Shown here one piece after another: positions 11,693 to 27,279 of a DNA stretch of 64,000 nucleotides. The number at the start of each line of letters is the position of its first letter. Position 1 is the first letter of the stretch. The notes below the pieces were generated by a model. The model was not told the origin of the DNA, ran no database searches, and saw nothing but the letters and a program-made list of their open reading frames with translations. Origin of the DNA: Mansonella perstans. Its lineage: Eukaryota > Nematoda > Chromadorea > Rhabditida > Onchocercidae. The translations under genes and the position numbers were made by a program. The DNA lies in assembly GCA_037074765.1 (NCBI GenBank), contig JBAMDO010000045.1, positions 62,001 to 126,000 of the forward strand. Direction: 5' to 3'.

Positions 11693-14600
11693 ATGTGGTT
11701 AATGTTTACCCTGAATGCTTATCTTGTTATTGCAATGATGCATATAGCTAATGCATTCCTCGAACAAAGCGTACGCGTTAGGGGACGACTTCTGTGCGGC
11801 TCTCAGCCAGCTTCTAGTATCTTGGTGAAATTGGTTGATAAAGACAATGGTAATGAGGCTTTTGTTTTTGTAAATAATTATGGTCCTTCATTCCTTTATC
11901 ATTCCAGCATTGCTTTTCATGAATTTCAATGGTTTTAGTGTAAGCTTAGAAGATTTTGACAAGCTCTTTTGACTTTTTTTGATCCCATTATCAGGACCAT
12001 AGAAATCATTATCCCAGATCGTTGTAAAGAACAATGGTATCACATTAGGCTTTGTTATTTGGAGGTCCAAATCCGGATGATTTAATGGATTCCTGTTATA
12101 CGGATAGTGGTGGTAAATTTGATCTACAAGGCAATTCGTACGAATTATCGACGATTGATCCCGAAGTGCGGATTTATCACGATTGCAACGATTATGGAAG
12201 GGCATGTGTCATTTAAGGATTTTTTTTTTCTGAAATAAATTTGAAAAAATGACACTTGTCAGAAAGTTACTGGTAATATGAAAGAAAGAAGTACTTGTAG
12301 GTACACAAAAATCATGGGATCGGAACATTTAAATTTGTTTGATTTGTTTTTTATTTGATTTTTTTTTTTTTTGTTTGATTCAAACTGCGTGCATCATTTA
12401 TTAATTTATTAATGACGGTTAGTGTTAATTCTTTTCCAACGGTGGCTCATAGTCAAGTTGCTCAGAATAAATCAGTGACTTCAGGAGAAGTGATGAATAA
12501 TGTGCATATGCGATCTATGTGTGCGCAGAACTTTCGACAAGAACGATCGTTTACGAAGGGGTTGAGCAACAAACAAGGAAAACTGTACTTGAACCCTTTG
12601 TAAAAAAACCATTTGTGGGTGCAACAGGATGTGAAAAATATCAGAACTCTTCAAGTGATGAGAAAAAAATGAAATTGACATGATGGAATGAGAATCTTTG
12701 TGAAAACTGAAGACAAGGAAGTATGAGCTGATTAGATGAGTTGTGAGTGTTTCTGTGGCTGTATCACTCAAAGCAATATCATAAATTTTGCGAGAACTAG
12801 TATCATTGCTAATGCCATTCCGCTGTAGCTCCTACAGAAAAGAAAATGATCCCATACCTATGTTTGAAATGACCTAAGTACCAAAATAAGAAATGATTTA
12901 GCATATCTTTTCAAGATTTTTTACAAAATACAGACATTTCGAAGGATTTACTTTAACTAGAACGCCGTGATATCAACATAATATTCCCTGGTATAAATGA
13001 GTTAGCCGCCTATAATAGCTTATGTCGTCTGTTGAACTGTTATGCCATCTATTTGGTCAAGGAAAACTGAGAGACGAAGTATAAAGACTGCAACAAGTGA
13101 AAAGAATGATTGACAAAAGGATTGTCCCCAGTTGGACTGCTATCATTGACCACTAGATGCTCAACAAAAAAAGTTAAAAGCTTTTATTTATTACCCTCTT
13201 GGATAACGCTCTTGGAAATGTGAACAGTACTCTATTTGATTAGAATTTTAGAAGAAAAGAATGTGATCTGATGTAATTGATAACAGAAACGAGCAGAAGA
13301 GAGGAAGAGAGGTACTGAAATTTCAGTGGAAATGAACTGAATCAACAGGACGGCTTTCGGCATTCTGGATACAGTGAATGCTTCTGTAAGAAAATATTGC
13401 AATCTTTCAGTCGGTTAAAGACTTCTGGCTATTTTAGAAGAGATCGAGAAGGAAGATGTAAGGACTAGCAAAAGGTCGAGCGTGATCAGTGAATAAGTAA
13501 GCATTGCTTGGAACCAGTTCTGGAAGCAGGTTTAGCTATTAATTGACAGGTTTTGACGGCATTCCAAACAGAATTGTCAACATCGGCGTCATATCTCCTG
13601 ATTTACATCCGAGTGGACTGGAGTCTGAAAAGATGAACAGCAGTTCTTTATATCAAAGACCAGTCAAGGGATTGCGATTTAACTGCTTAAGACTGGAGAC
13701 AACAGCGGTCTTTTGGTACTTTGGGAAGAATAACCTTAGAGTGTTGGAGTAAATCAACAGCAGTTTTGACAAATTATGTTTATAAATGACTGAAAACACT
13801 CCCGAAATTTGAAAGAATTTGCTGGTCTTTAGCTCCATCGCTGCAATGGCAACTTCGTCAAATGATAGGCCTGGTCAAGAGGATCACTGAATTAATAATT
13901 GGGCAAAGACTAACTTTTTTTTTCCAATTCATTCCGCATAAAGAATATTTTCGCGATTAAGAACTTTATATGTAGCGAGCGTCAAGTGGTGACGTTGAAT
14001 TAAACTGGTAAATACGTCCCAGTTTACCGTGTAACTGTGAAGGGTTAAAGGTAACACTGCCGAAAAAGCTGCCGCTTTGGACAGAATTGAAGAATTGTTT
14101 TGTTTCCAAATTCACCGGTATAAGCGGTAATATCACAGTAAGTATCATTCACATTAGTCCAAAGTTTACCTTTTTTAACAATGGGAAGCTACGGAATTGT
14201 AGCAGTGAAGTCATGGGTTAACGAAGTTGAAGCATTCATTTTCAATGCTGTCCAGATTTTACAAACTTTTGAGGTGATTATAAGAAATGGCGTAGGGTCA
14301 GAACAAGGTCTTCCCTTGTGTTACGCTTCCTTACATCTGGAACGGTTGATGGCGTGTAATGCCGCTTGGCTCCAGAAAGTCAACACGCAGTTTTGCTTTT
14401 CTGGTTCAAGTTTAAACCTGACGACAACTCCAATACTTCCAAAATGGGGATTGAAACCATTACCATACCATGCTTTACACTGGAGAAACTGCTGCATTCA
14501 GAAAGCAATTCGAGAATAATGGCAACATACCCTTTGACTTTACTGAGAAGCTATCGATGAAACCGGAATCTTCTGAAGTTTGATGAACCTCCTTCACCGC

Positions 14601-15153
14601 AGGCCAATTTTAGCAAAGGTTGAGCAAAGTTCGAAAACTAAAGTTGTTGGAAGACAGTGATTGCTGAGTGCCATGAGGCTTTCTTTCGATACTGAGGTTC
14701 TAGTGCTGTGCAGTGATGGTCTCGATGTATTCCTTTAAAATAAACAATCTGAGGATATGATGTGTAGTGCGTATTTATTTATGCAAAAAAAAGAAAAAAA
14801 ATTAGAGCTAAGTGCTGTACATTGCGGCGCGGGTTGTGGACATTGAAGGGTTAAACTTTGACTCCCCCGGGAGATCTTTTTAGATTATTGATTGATGAGA
14901 ATATAGAGAGCAGATTATAGTATAGATTGCACAATAATCAAAGTTGTACAGCTTTGATTTGATTAGCACTAGCTGTCACCAACTGTACAGCAAAGATGTA
15001 TTTCACTTTCAGCCCTGCCAAAGGGAATGGGTTATCCGCATTCCGGATCGTTATGTATCTAACGGAGCAGTAGCACGGAAGATAATGGAGCTCGGAGAAA
15101 TGAATCTTGAAGTAGAATTGGAAGATGAAGACCAAGAATGTATAAATCACTGA
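11693..15153 (+). CDS. Transthyretin-like family protein, cluster member 2 (contains a 2.8-kb intron)
   Basis: This is a second secreted TTR-family protein. Exons 11693-11849, 12065-12207 and 15013-15153 give 146 residues in frame. The N-terminus (MWLMFTLNAYLVIAMMHIANA) is a clear signal peptide. Landmarks are VRVRGRLLCGSQP, VKLVDKD, NPDDLMDSCYTDSGGKF, RIYHDCND and PCQREWVIRIPDRY, ending DQECINH. It is closest to member 3 (GxLLCG and HDCND shared). Two junctions are weak: the acceptor before 12065 lacks a pyrimidine tract, and the donor at 12208 (GTCATT) is poor and leaves extra residues YGRAC before the last exon. The intron that follows, 12208-15012, is far larger than the corresponding introns of its sisters. 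The gene may be functional with poor splicing or in early decay; transcript data would decide. Confidence 0.78.
12208..15012. other. Large intron of TTR member 2 with unexplained, less AT-rich content
   Basis: From about 13540 to 14600 the base composition is visibly less AT-rich than surrounding introns, and there are medium-length open frames on both strands, for example 14181-14519 plus and 13966-14148 minus. I recognise no protein family in them. The word GAAGGGTTAAA occurs near 14040 and 14846 inside the intron and again near 15198 beyond the gene. It could be a decayed gene, an old insertion or transferred DNA; none of these can be shown from the sequence alone. Confidence 0.4.
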
Positions 15154-16367
15154 TATCCATATGCTCATCCATCATTAAAATGAAATTAATAAGCAGTTGA
15201 AGGGTTAAACGTTTTTTTTTTCACATATATGAATTATGCCTAATATGAACAGCAATATCCTTAGTAGATAGTAAACATTCTTCTATTTATTACTGTATGG
15301 AAATTTTGATTTAATTAATTTTCTTTGTTGGACCTAGTTGCACTAGCAAAAACAATGCATTGAAAATAGCACGTACCTAGAGTACCTAGAGAGAATTTAA
15401 CGATTTACGTCAGACTATGACGTCATTGGTGCTTATCTATAACTTTGCTTCATGCTAACTTCATTTTTCTTATTTCACATATAAAATGAATTGTAATTCG
15501 GAATATTTTTCGATTATATTAAGGAATAGCAATTGCTTTGGCAAAATATTTTTCGTTCCTTGACATGCATTTCAGTCTTTTACATTCAGCAAATATTGAT
15601 GTAATCCTCAAATTGCTTTTCCACTTTGTTCGTTTTTCTGCTTCATATTTTTGTACGTGCTTACCTCAATACTATATCACTGAAATGATTGTTGAATCTA
15701 TTTAGAAATCATTCGAGAAAGTGTAGAAATTGGGTCAACGGTCTTACATTTTTCAAAACTTACTTTCTTTTTCTCTTGAAACATTTAATATGACATACAT
15801 TTAATATGACAACACATCATGGAAGACAGTTCAAACTGTGTCTGATGGGATTATCTTCTCTTCTCAATCATAAATTATTTTTTACCAATTCTATATCTAA
15901 CATAACGAGTCTTTTTCTGAAAATGAATAAATTTTTCTTTAAACATTATTTTTTGATGAATAATTTCCAAGCTTTAGTTGATCTCAGACTGGGAAACCAT
16001 ATCTGTCGGTTCGAGGATAAATTTTTCAGGTTAGGTCAAAGCCAAAAAATTTCAAATTTTTAGGCAAAGCTCAGTTTTTGTTTATTTAACATAATGAAAT
16101 GATCGATGGGAAATCAGCCAGTGCTAAGTAAGTATACTGCTACGTTCGGAATCGAAAAATAAGCAATGCATGCAAAGATATTATACCTGCAACGAGAATA
16201 TAGTTGTATTGAAGTGTGTTACTTTCAAATTTCAGTTTTGCATAGGCATTTAGATCGGTATATCTATAAAGCGGTACTATGTTCTATTTACAATCGAAGT
16301 TCCAGGACGCAAAAATCAGAAATTTACAACTATGTGAAATTTTCACTTTCCGTTAAAGGTGTACAAA
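15154..16367. other. Intergenic region between TTR members 2 and 3
   Basis: No gene is supported. ATTAAA at 15174-15179, about 20 bases after the stop, could serve as the polyadenylation signal of TTR member 2. The remainder is AT-rich and should carry the promoter of member 3. Confidence 0.5.
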
Positions 16368-17418
16368 ATGACAACGTATCGAGGTGTATTGGACGCAATT
16401 ATCACAATATTGGTGTGTTTGTCGCATGGTGCAATTATTCCACAGCAGCATACTGGCATTCAAAGCTACAGTGTAATATTTTTAGAACTTTACATAGTGT
16501 CAAAAAAACTAACGATTCAGTACTGTCTTCAGAGAACTGATTTTCATGTTTTAATTACAGGTAACTGGGAAGTTGTTCTGTGGCACCCAGCCAGCTCCAG
16601 GCGTACGAGTTAAACTGGTAGATGATGATTTCGGTGAGTTATTCGATATAAAGACGATACTATAGTTCTCGTTATATGTTTACCAAAGCCTATGAATATG
16701 CCAAATAACCTGCTATTAGACGACAGCGAACTAGATTCTGATTTGATTTCACTCTTGCATTAGTTCCAAGTAATGTTAATATCGACTTATTTTGAAAAAT
16801 TAGAGGTGATTTTAGGATCGGATCCAGATGATGATTTGGATGCAAGTTACACTGACCAGGATGGTTATTTCCAGTTATCCGGCAATACGCATGAAATGAC
16901 GACTATCGATCCTCATCTAAAAATCTACCACGACTGCAACGATGGCATTACCGTATATGTTCTCATACTTCTTTAACTATTGCATATTGATTCTAATTTT
17001 TAGATTATATCAGTTATTATACTTATCACTTCCACTGAAACAAGTTTATTTAACTGATGTTAAGTAGTGCTACATAGTTCGCATGCTGAATGTAACAACA
17101 TATATATATATCCTGAAAAGCTTCGCTGAAATATTAAAAATAATTATTCATAGAAGGACTGGAGCCAAGCGCTTATGATGTCATAGCATTGTTGTCGTTG
17201 CATTAAGCAACTTATTACATCAAGCAAATTTTATTTCAATTTAACTGTTGATTTCTATATATATATATATTTAATTGAAGCCATGCCAACGACGCTGGAA
17301 GTTTGAATTGCCGAATCACTACATTACGAATGGTAAAGTACCGCAGAAGGTCCTTGATATTGGTACCTGGAATTTGGAAGCTATAATGCCCGATGAAAGC
17401 CATGACTGTATCCATTAG
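16368..17418 (+). CDS. Transthyretin-like family protein, cluster member 3
   Basis: This is the third secreted TTR-family protein of the cluster. Four exons (16368-16472, 16561-16633, 16816-16952, 17281-17418) encode 150 residues in frame with all GT-AG introns. The N-terminus (MTTYRGVLDAIITILVCLSH) is hydrophobic and fits a signal peptide. Landmarks are VTGKLFCGTQPAPGVRVKLV, SDPDDDLDASYTDQDGYFQL, KIYHDCNDG and PCQRRWKFELPNHYITNG, ending SHDCIH. The last two introns keep the same positions and phases as in members 1 and 2. An extra intron after the signal-peptide exon distinguishes it. The four family cysteines are present. Confidence 0.92.
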
Positions 17419-19244
17419 CAACACAGCGAGCAAATCAGCAGCACCATTTCTGAAACAATGATCATTCTTTGTATAGTTAACAACTCATGATGTACTCAAA
17501 ATGACAATCTGTCCAATTTGCAATATTTTTCCATTTTCTCATTTTCTTTCTGCACGCCCATTTAAAATTTGCTTTATAATTTTAAAATACCAAATTTCAG
17601 AAAATCAACATTTGATGCGTGTTTGTGCGAAATATTGGTATTCAAACAAAAACAGAGGGCAATAAGAATCTCCTAAAATAATTTCAGTGTTAACATAAAT
17701 TATTTCCTATAATTGATTAATTTCTACTTAAACTTTCTTCTTCATTTATTTGCATACATGTGATTGGTAAAAGAGAGGGTTGCAGAAGTTACCATTGAAC
17801 GGGTCAGTACTTGCAATTTGATCAGAATTTTTTTAAATCTTTTAAAAGGACTCAATTTTTTGGCTGTCAATACAAATTTTCTTCTTTTTTTTTGTTCACT
17901 ACAAAATAATGGTTTTATCCATGTAATAATTATTTTTATGTGTTAGTATACATATATGCATAGTATAATAATTCAGAATGCATTTCAAACATAATAATAT
18001 TTTCAAAAAAATTATATCAATTGGCATCGCCATCATATTTTCATTGCGAAGGTTTCGAGACGATTTGCGATGATACATTGGAATGAATGAAAAAATACGA
18101 CGATATTTTATTCCTTTCAGAAGCTTGTGCTTCATCTCAACGTCAATTTTTATAATTCATATTTCTATGATATTTTCCATCAATCAAAAAAACATACATC
18201 GCAGCTAACAATCAATCATATATACTACGTATGTCAACAATTTTCCCACGAAATATTGAACAACGGTTGTTATTTGCAAGGTAAACATTTCGTCTGTCAC
18301 GTTGGGATGCGGTTTGACTCAGTGGTTCCTACTTGGTTTTTGTTGTGATGTTATGTGTTAATTAGGATTGTTACGAATGAAATTGCATTGATCTGATTGA
18401 GATTTGTTTTTTTTTTTTAAACAAATTACGCTACTAATCTTTTATTGCTTCTTTTTATTAAAACTATTACTGTACAATAGAAAGCTATTAAGGCAATTGA
18501 ACTATCTCTTATTTCTTTTTTTTACAATTGAGTTTTTAAGTATCATTTAGCGTACACAACTTTTAGTTTGCCAACTATGCTCATTTTTTCATTTTTTTTT
18601 TTTTTTTTTTTTTTTTTATCATAGAATACGAATGATTAAGTAGCATCAGATGAATGGAAGAGAACTTTGAACAAAACCTTTCATTTTTTTTCCGTCGAGA
18701 TTGCTTCAAGGTCATCAACTATTTCTGTTGTGGTGTCGATCTCCCGTCGTGGTGTCGATCTTCCCATGGAGCACTATCTCCCAGTTGCCCTACTACATTT
18801 GATGTGTCTTTTTATTTCTGTTTTTAGTCTTTCTGATTCAAATTATACCTAATGGATATTGGCAAGCTTTCAGAGCATTGTCAACCTATTCGTATTTGCC
18901 TGGAAACCCAGTTTTAATACTTCTTTTAAAGACCTACCTTTATTATTTAGAATCGTACAGTAAATGTGCATTTCTGACCTGTTTGAGTAAATATTTATTT
19001 CGTGGTATATCTGGCTCGATTTTTTTTCGGAACTGGTAGCCTCAGATGTCTTATACATTTACTTACAAATTCCTTTCTAAGCATTTGCGAAAGAATCAAT
19101 CTCAAACAAAGTTTGAAAGCGACGGAGTATTTTTATGTAGTAATACTTGAAAAAAATTGCGAAAAGTCAGTTCAGATATAGCAGTTATTTATCAGACGCA
19201 AGTTTTTATAGGGCTAACTGAATGACTTTCCCAGGTAAGTTTTG
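17419..19244. other. Intergenic region between the TTR cluster and sem-5
   Basis: No gene is supported. It contains a run of 26 T at 18592-18617 and a tiny duplication of GTGGTGTCGATC near 18730-18760. A likely trans-splice or 3' splice acceptor (TTTCCCAG) ends at 19234, ten bases before the sem-5 start codon. Confidence 0.55.
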
Positions 19245-21751
<2,507 letters not shown>

Positions 21752-24136
21752 AATATTCAACTATGTATTATTCCAGTGCTGCCAGTTTGTTTGTTCATTT
21801 TTTTTCTGGATAATTTTCGTTGAATGCTTTTCCGACTTTTTTTTTTACATATTACTATGTCCCTAATCGTAGCCAGCTTGTCCATTTTTTCCGAGGTAAT
21901 TTTCAAGGCATGGCTTTTAAGGATTTTATGACATACAGAAAAATAATATTAATAATTTTTAAAAAATTCATTGTTGTATATTTTTTTGTCATCAGTTGTC
22001 GTCCATGCAGGTTATTTCTTTACTGGCTAACAAAAACAGTTGAACCGCATCATCAAAATAATTTTCAATATAAATGAAACGTTCCAAAGTGTCCAGTTTT
22101 ATCCGCAGGTTCATTCTGGTTGTAGAAAAACTTGCCTTCGAGATTTTGACAATGATGAGTCCCGTGTAATTAAATTGTTGATTCTGAAATTAGGATATGA
22201 AAAAATCATGCAGTCTAGTTTGATGCTAAATAATGTTTACTCTATGGTGATCTTATCTTTTGCATCTGTCATTATATTTTGAACTCTTTAGTTTACCATT
22301 TCTTTCACTTTTTAAAAATCTTGTGTGTTGTTTACTTATTGTTATATGTTTTCTTCGGCTGTTATGTCGTTCTACTTCGGGATTTACTTGTTCCGAAGCA
22401 ATTTTTTTTTTTTTTTTATTAGGCAAACATATACGCAGACAGTAATAATCTGTTACTCTTTGATTATCTTTCTTCTATTTTCTTCCGTTTTATTCACTTT
22501 AACAAGGTACATCGTCAAATCTTCGATATTCTGTTGGTTTACCGTTTCCTTGAAATATTACGCTCAGTTCCTGCAATCCTTAGAAAAAAGTCTTTGTGGT
22601 ATTATTGTGCAGATTTATGTAAAATAGTTTAAAGCAGAATTAAAATTTGGGATATTTGTACAGCTGATAGATTTTCATAATATGCTGCAAGGAAAACGAT
22701 TATACGTATATGTGAAAGTAAAATAGTAATAGTGGTGAAATCCTGAATCTCAGTAAAATCTCTTCTTGATAAATGTCGGCGAAAGTTACCAGAGAACGGT
22801 AATTAGACCGAATGAAAGAAGTTAAGCTTTTTAAAGAGAAATGAGGAGAGAGAATATTCTTTCACTGGAGAATAAGGGTAACAAAATTTTTATTAGATAA
22901 AGATAATTTGGAAAATAAAGTTTTTGCACTTATTGAGCAAATTATGAGTTTCAATTTATACGATCATTTTCTCCCTTGGTTAATAGACTCTCACTGGTTA
23001 TGGGTAAGCTATCTTTCCAAAGCCCCAGTTAGTTATTTTAAAATATACTCCATTTGTACTACTTATTAGTTCTTCCTGCTTCCAGGAATAACGTTTATTG
23101 AAAGTTCGTCTTTTCGATGGCAAGAAGTGAAAGTCTGATGCTATTCAATGTATTACCATTTTCACAGTTGATCTCCTATTCTACGTTTGCACAATATTGT
23201 AGATTTTCCCATTCTTTCTTCGGACCCATTTTATGAAAGTTAGTAAGATTAATGTTTTGAAAATACGAGTTTGCTCATATATTGATGTGAGGATTTCTAA
23301 TTATTACAATCTTAATATGGTTATCTGTCGATATTGTGCGCTTTTAAACACAGAGAAAAAGTTCATTCCTCAATTAAATTAAATAAATTGCAACTTCGAC
23401 CAAATTTTTTATGGGGTCGTTTTTTTTAAAAAAGTGTAGATTTCTACTTAAAATCTGTCGTTTTTTATAATGCTGTCGGTGTTCTATTTACTTGTAGATA
23501 TTTCTACTCAAATAAAAACTTCGTGTTCCATCAAGTTGTTGGAATTCACTGATAGTTTCTAACAGTCTCTTGCCTGATTTATATTGATAATATATGGTAC
23601 TGGAATAGTTGCTACTTATAGAAGCTCTCTCCATCTTGCCTTTTTTTCCGTTTTCTAATCCATGGTATTTTCATTCCACTTATGATTTCCTTATGTTTTA
23701 CAGTTTTCGCTTTTATGCATACTTCAAATAATTTCTTTAAAGACAAACTTTTAACGAAGTATTTGTTGACTGATAGCGGAATGAAGGCTAAAGCTAATTG
23801 ATGTGCTAGAATTTCCCTGAATTGAAAATGAAACGATCCGGTCTTGATAATCTGAGGCATGTATGAATATACAAATTTTTAAGTCGTTTCTAAATTTGCT
23901 GCCCGATTTACGAGGATAATTGGGTGCAAATCTTTCCTTGAGTTCTCTAGAAGGGAACTTGCTAACCTGTTTCATACTACTATAATGGGGATATTGGAAA
24001 TAATTAATTTCGGAATTTCACATGGTTTTCTTTGCCCTCTCATTCAGTTTCGCATTACAGAGAATTTTCCCGTTTTTCGGCAGAAACTCAGTTCAGCTCT
24101 TTACTAGTTTATGGATTCGATTAAAGTAGAGTTTTG
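21752..24136. other. Intergenic region downstream of sem-5
   Basis: No gene is supported on either strand. It is very AT-rich with long T-runs. It presumably includes the sem-5 3' UTR and the decayed promoter and first exon of the sideroflexin-like relic; no recognisable N-terminal sideroflexin exon (the usual W-D-Q-x-T-F-x-G-R region) was found. Confidence 0.5.
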
Positions 24137-25388
24137 AGATGTTTGCGTTATTTTGTAACGACCACAAATCCATTGAAAACATTTACTAGCGAGGAAATAC
24201 TTCAAGATAGCAAGCGATTGCTTGAATTATATAGGTTTGAAATTTTACATATCTTGTTAAGACAAGTTTTTCAAAAATGCTTGGCGATTTTTTCAAAAAA
24301 AAAAAGTGCTTCGCGCACTTGAACGTGTTGTTACTTGATTCATTTTTCAATATTTCAGTTGAAATATCAAACAGGGGGACGACTTTACGTAGATTCATGT
24401 ACTCTTGTATTTTTTATTATGGCATTTAGTTATAATTTAATTTTTGATGTTCGGCACAGATATCCAGGGATTTACTGGCTGGATGCACCTCAGCGGTTAC
24501 TGGTGCACTTGGTGTTGCTGTAGGCTTAAAGAATCATCTAGCAAAGGTTATTCTTTTTTGCACTATTTCTCTAACTTAATTGAGGATTTTTTTTATATTT
24601 CATACTTGCCGAAATTTATGGCTTTATGTAATAGAAGGTCAACAACTTAATATAGCACTTGTTGAAGTTATCAAAATAAGCTAGAACTTCTTCAGTATTT
24701 GGACGACTTTAAAAAGTTTATTTATTTTGTGACGCCCATTACTGATACTAAGTCTTTTTTAGAAGGCATTTTCACCACTGTTCCAGCATTTTGTGCCTTT
24801 AGCTGCCGTAGCAGCTGCAAAATCAAAATTCCTTCCACTCGACAAAAGTAGCATATTTTTTAATTTCTCATTCTTACCTACTTACGGAAAACAGCGGTAT
24901 TTTGGATCAAAAATACTGACCCCTTTTTGGAAATTCGGGTGTTTTTACCTTGAATTTAAAGTGAGCTACTCAGTGGCATTCTGGTGACAAATGAAATGAG
25001 AGTAGGAAATCAAAGATAGTGGTCTTTTTATTCACTATCGACATTTTAATTTGCAGCTGGCAGCATGCAAAGCCGTCAGTTTAGTAATACTTTCGCATAT
25101 TGTTATTGTGACTTCAAGCATGTGTTAGTTCTGTTCCAATTAAGTTTTAAACATTCACAATGTATTATTAGTTTTTATTCTAGCCCAAGAAAAACTTTAA
25201 GTAGCTATGATGAATCAATTATTAGTAATAATTGAAATGTCACAGATGCATTTGGATTTGTTATTGCAGTACTAAAACCCCTGATTATGAATGCTGTGGA
25301 GAAATGCAATTGGCATGTAAATCGTGCTAAATTCTTAAACATACCGGTGCAATTAATACTTACTTTCGTGCTATATTTATTTTTGTAG
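24137..25388 (+). pseudogene. Sideroflexin-like gene relic
   Basis: Sideroflexins are multi-pass mitochondrial inner-membrane carriers (SFXN1 transports serine). Exon-like blocks occur in the right order: about 24137-24234 (RYFVTTTNPLKTFTSEEIL), 24460-24546 (GCTSAVTGALGVAVGLKNHL), 24763 onward (AFSPLFQHFVPLAAVAAA), 25057-25123 (AACKAVSLVILSHIVIVTSS) and 25270-25388 (KPLIMNAVEKC, IPVQLILTF). They align with the family's TVTDP, TTGA, SPL..RFVPFAAVAAAN, AAKQAI..V and FIMN.LEK regions. Decay signs are the following: the middle exons carrying HPDTGEK and the WQW segment are absent between 24234 and 24460. The invariant NCINIPLM after AVAAA is replaced by KSKFLPLD. A TAG at 25386-25388 cuts the final membrane segment. 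No VYFNKGL end was found. A rapidly evolving gene is possible but unlikely. Confidence 0.75.
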
Positions 25389-27063
25389 TTCATCAATTGC
25401 ATCCCATTTCACAAACGTAGAACGAAGATCGAACTTTTATTAATTTTATTAATATATGCCACATCAGAACTAGGAAGAGGTAAGTTAAGTTGAATTCGTA
25501 ATATTTCACTCGAATCAATGCGCAGTGCACAAAACAGAGTTGCAGAATAAAAATTTTAGACAAATTTTACACTCTTAATTCGCAAGTATACCAGAATAAA
25601 TGCTAAATTTGAGGAGAAAATAAAATGTGAAACGGTGATCCTTATTAGGAAAGAAGACTTCGATTTTCCCACATATACCCAGTTATAGTTTCCAAAAATT
25701 TTTGCAGATATGAATCTATATGGTAAGAGTCAGCTGTGCGCTTTTCCCGCAAATCAAGTATGCTTATTTTATCTTTCTGAGTTTTATAGAATTTTTTTTA
25801 TATATGAATTAAAATATAAATGTCTTGAAATATAAGATTAAATCGATGAAAGGAACATAGGAGGAGAAAGAAAAAAGAGAGGTGTGGAAGAAACTAGGAG
25901 AGAACCAGGATGTTATCAAAAATTATCCGGATCTGAGCATTTCTAAATCCTTTTTTTCTGGCAATATTAAAGCTGTAACACTGATTGCACTACGAGCCAA
26001 TAGCTTATGAAGAGCTGAACGATCACATGAGCACAAATATATCTGTAACACAGTGTGTATTTTTTTAATAAGGGATTATGATGATAGATATATACCTGGC
26101 ATGTGTGTTTTTACAACAAGTCATTTCTCAGAAGTCAATTTTTAAAATATCGGAATTTGGAAGTTATCTCCTGTCCTTTTCTGAGGGATTGATTGTATAC
26201 CGCTTTGCTTCTGAAAGCTATTTCATAGTTTTGTAATTTTGTGCGTTAATTAAATTAAGCATAATAGTGGATTATTAATAAATGATTCGTAAAACCCGAT
26301 ATGCTCTTTAAACTACCATGCACTACAATACAAAACTGTTCTGAGTGAGGATCAAATGTCCGTGACTCGGACTTTTGACAAGAAGTAATCAACCCACTAT
26401 TAATGTGGCAATAAATTCAAACATCGCTAAAATGGAAGAGAACAAAATCATTTACGCTGCTCATTTCTACAATATAAACTTTTCTTGGTAGGAAAAAAAT
26501 TGCCTTTTAGCATTTGACCAACATGCAATAGTTTTTATTTTACAAAAACTTTTTACTGAGAACACAATTTCCATATTTCCATTTAACAGATAGTTGGGAT
26601 TAGTTGATAAATTGCTACAACGTACTGTTTGTAAAAGGAAATAGTTTCCTTCAGAGTTTACAGATCACGAAAATCGAGTTTGAATCCCGCGATGATGCGA
26701 AAAGTAACGAATAGAAGCATCGAAAATTAGCAGAAAGAATAGTGTTTTATGTTTCATATTGCGAAATTTTTTCACTTCTGTTGATTTAGTGAAATTTAGA
26801 ATCGTAACTTCTAATTTAGCGCAGATGACATTCAGAATACCTTCAGAATCACAAATAAAGTATACTAAACACAATGAAGGAAGAGCTCTAAAAATAACTT
26901 TTTTGACTCAAATTTCTTCAAAAAATAAGAAAAAAAAATCATACCACTGCTATGCTAGTTATCATCACACAGTGTTTTCCCATAATAGATGTAAGTATTA
27001 CGTGATGCATTTTTGTCAAATCTTATCACAGCAAAAGGAAGATAAGGATTTAAGAAACAGCCA

Positions 27064-27142
27064 CATAAAGCTTTCTAACTTTTTGCATCATATATGGGTC
27101 AGCCAGATAAAACTTTCTGACTTTTTGCATCATATATGGGTT
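27064..27142 (+). repeat. Tandem duplication with a 43-bp period
   Basis: Two nearly identical 36-base segments, 27064-27099 and 27107-27142, both contain GACTTTTTGCATCATATATG or its one-base variant and end in GGGT. They differ at two positions. No function is evident. Confidence 0.85.
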
Positions 27143-27279
27143 TTCGACATTTCAAGCAATATGCTAGGTTATTGAATGTTAGCTTCAACATGAACCCGAT
27201 TGAGTTAATAACATCATTATCGATGGATGAACAGAATCAGACATTCAACAAGATGGCGCTTCAGTTTTGTTCGAGAGTT

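Noticed and set aside
15976..16030. Possible exon reading LVDLRLGNHICRFEDKFF between TTR members 2 and 3
   Set aside because: Although flanked by AG and GT, no neighbouring exon or homologous protein could be linked to it.
18592..18617. Poly(T) run of 26 as a retroposed-gene tail
   Set aside because: No adjacent processed coding sequence or target-site duplication is visible; simple homopolymer tracts are frequent in this window.
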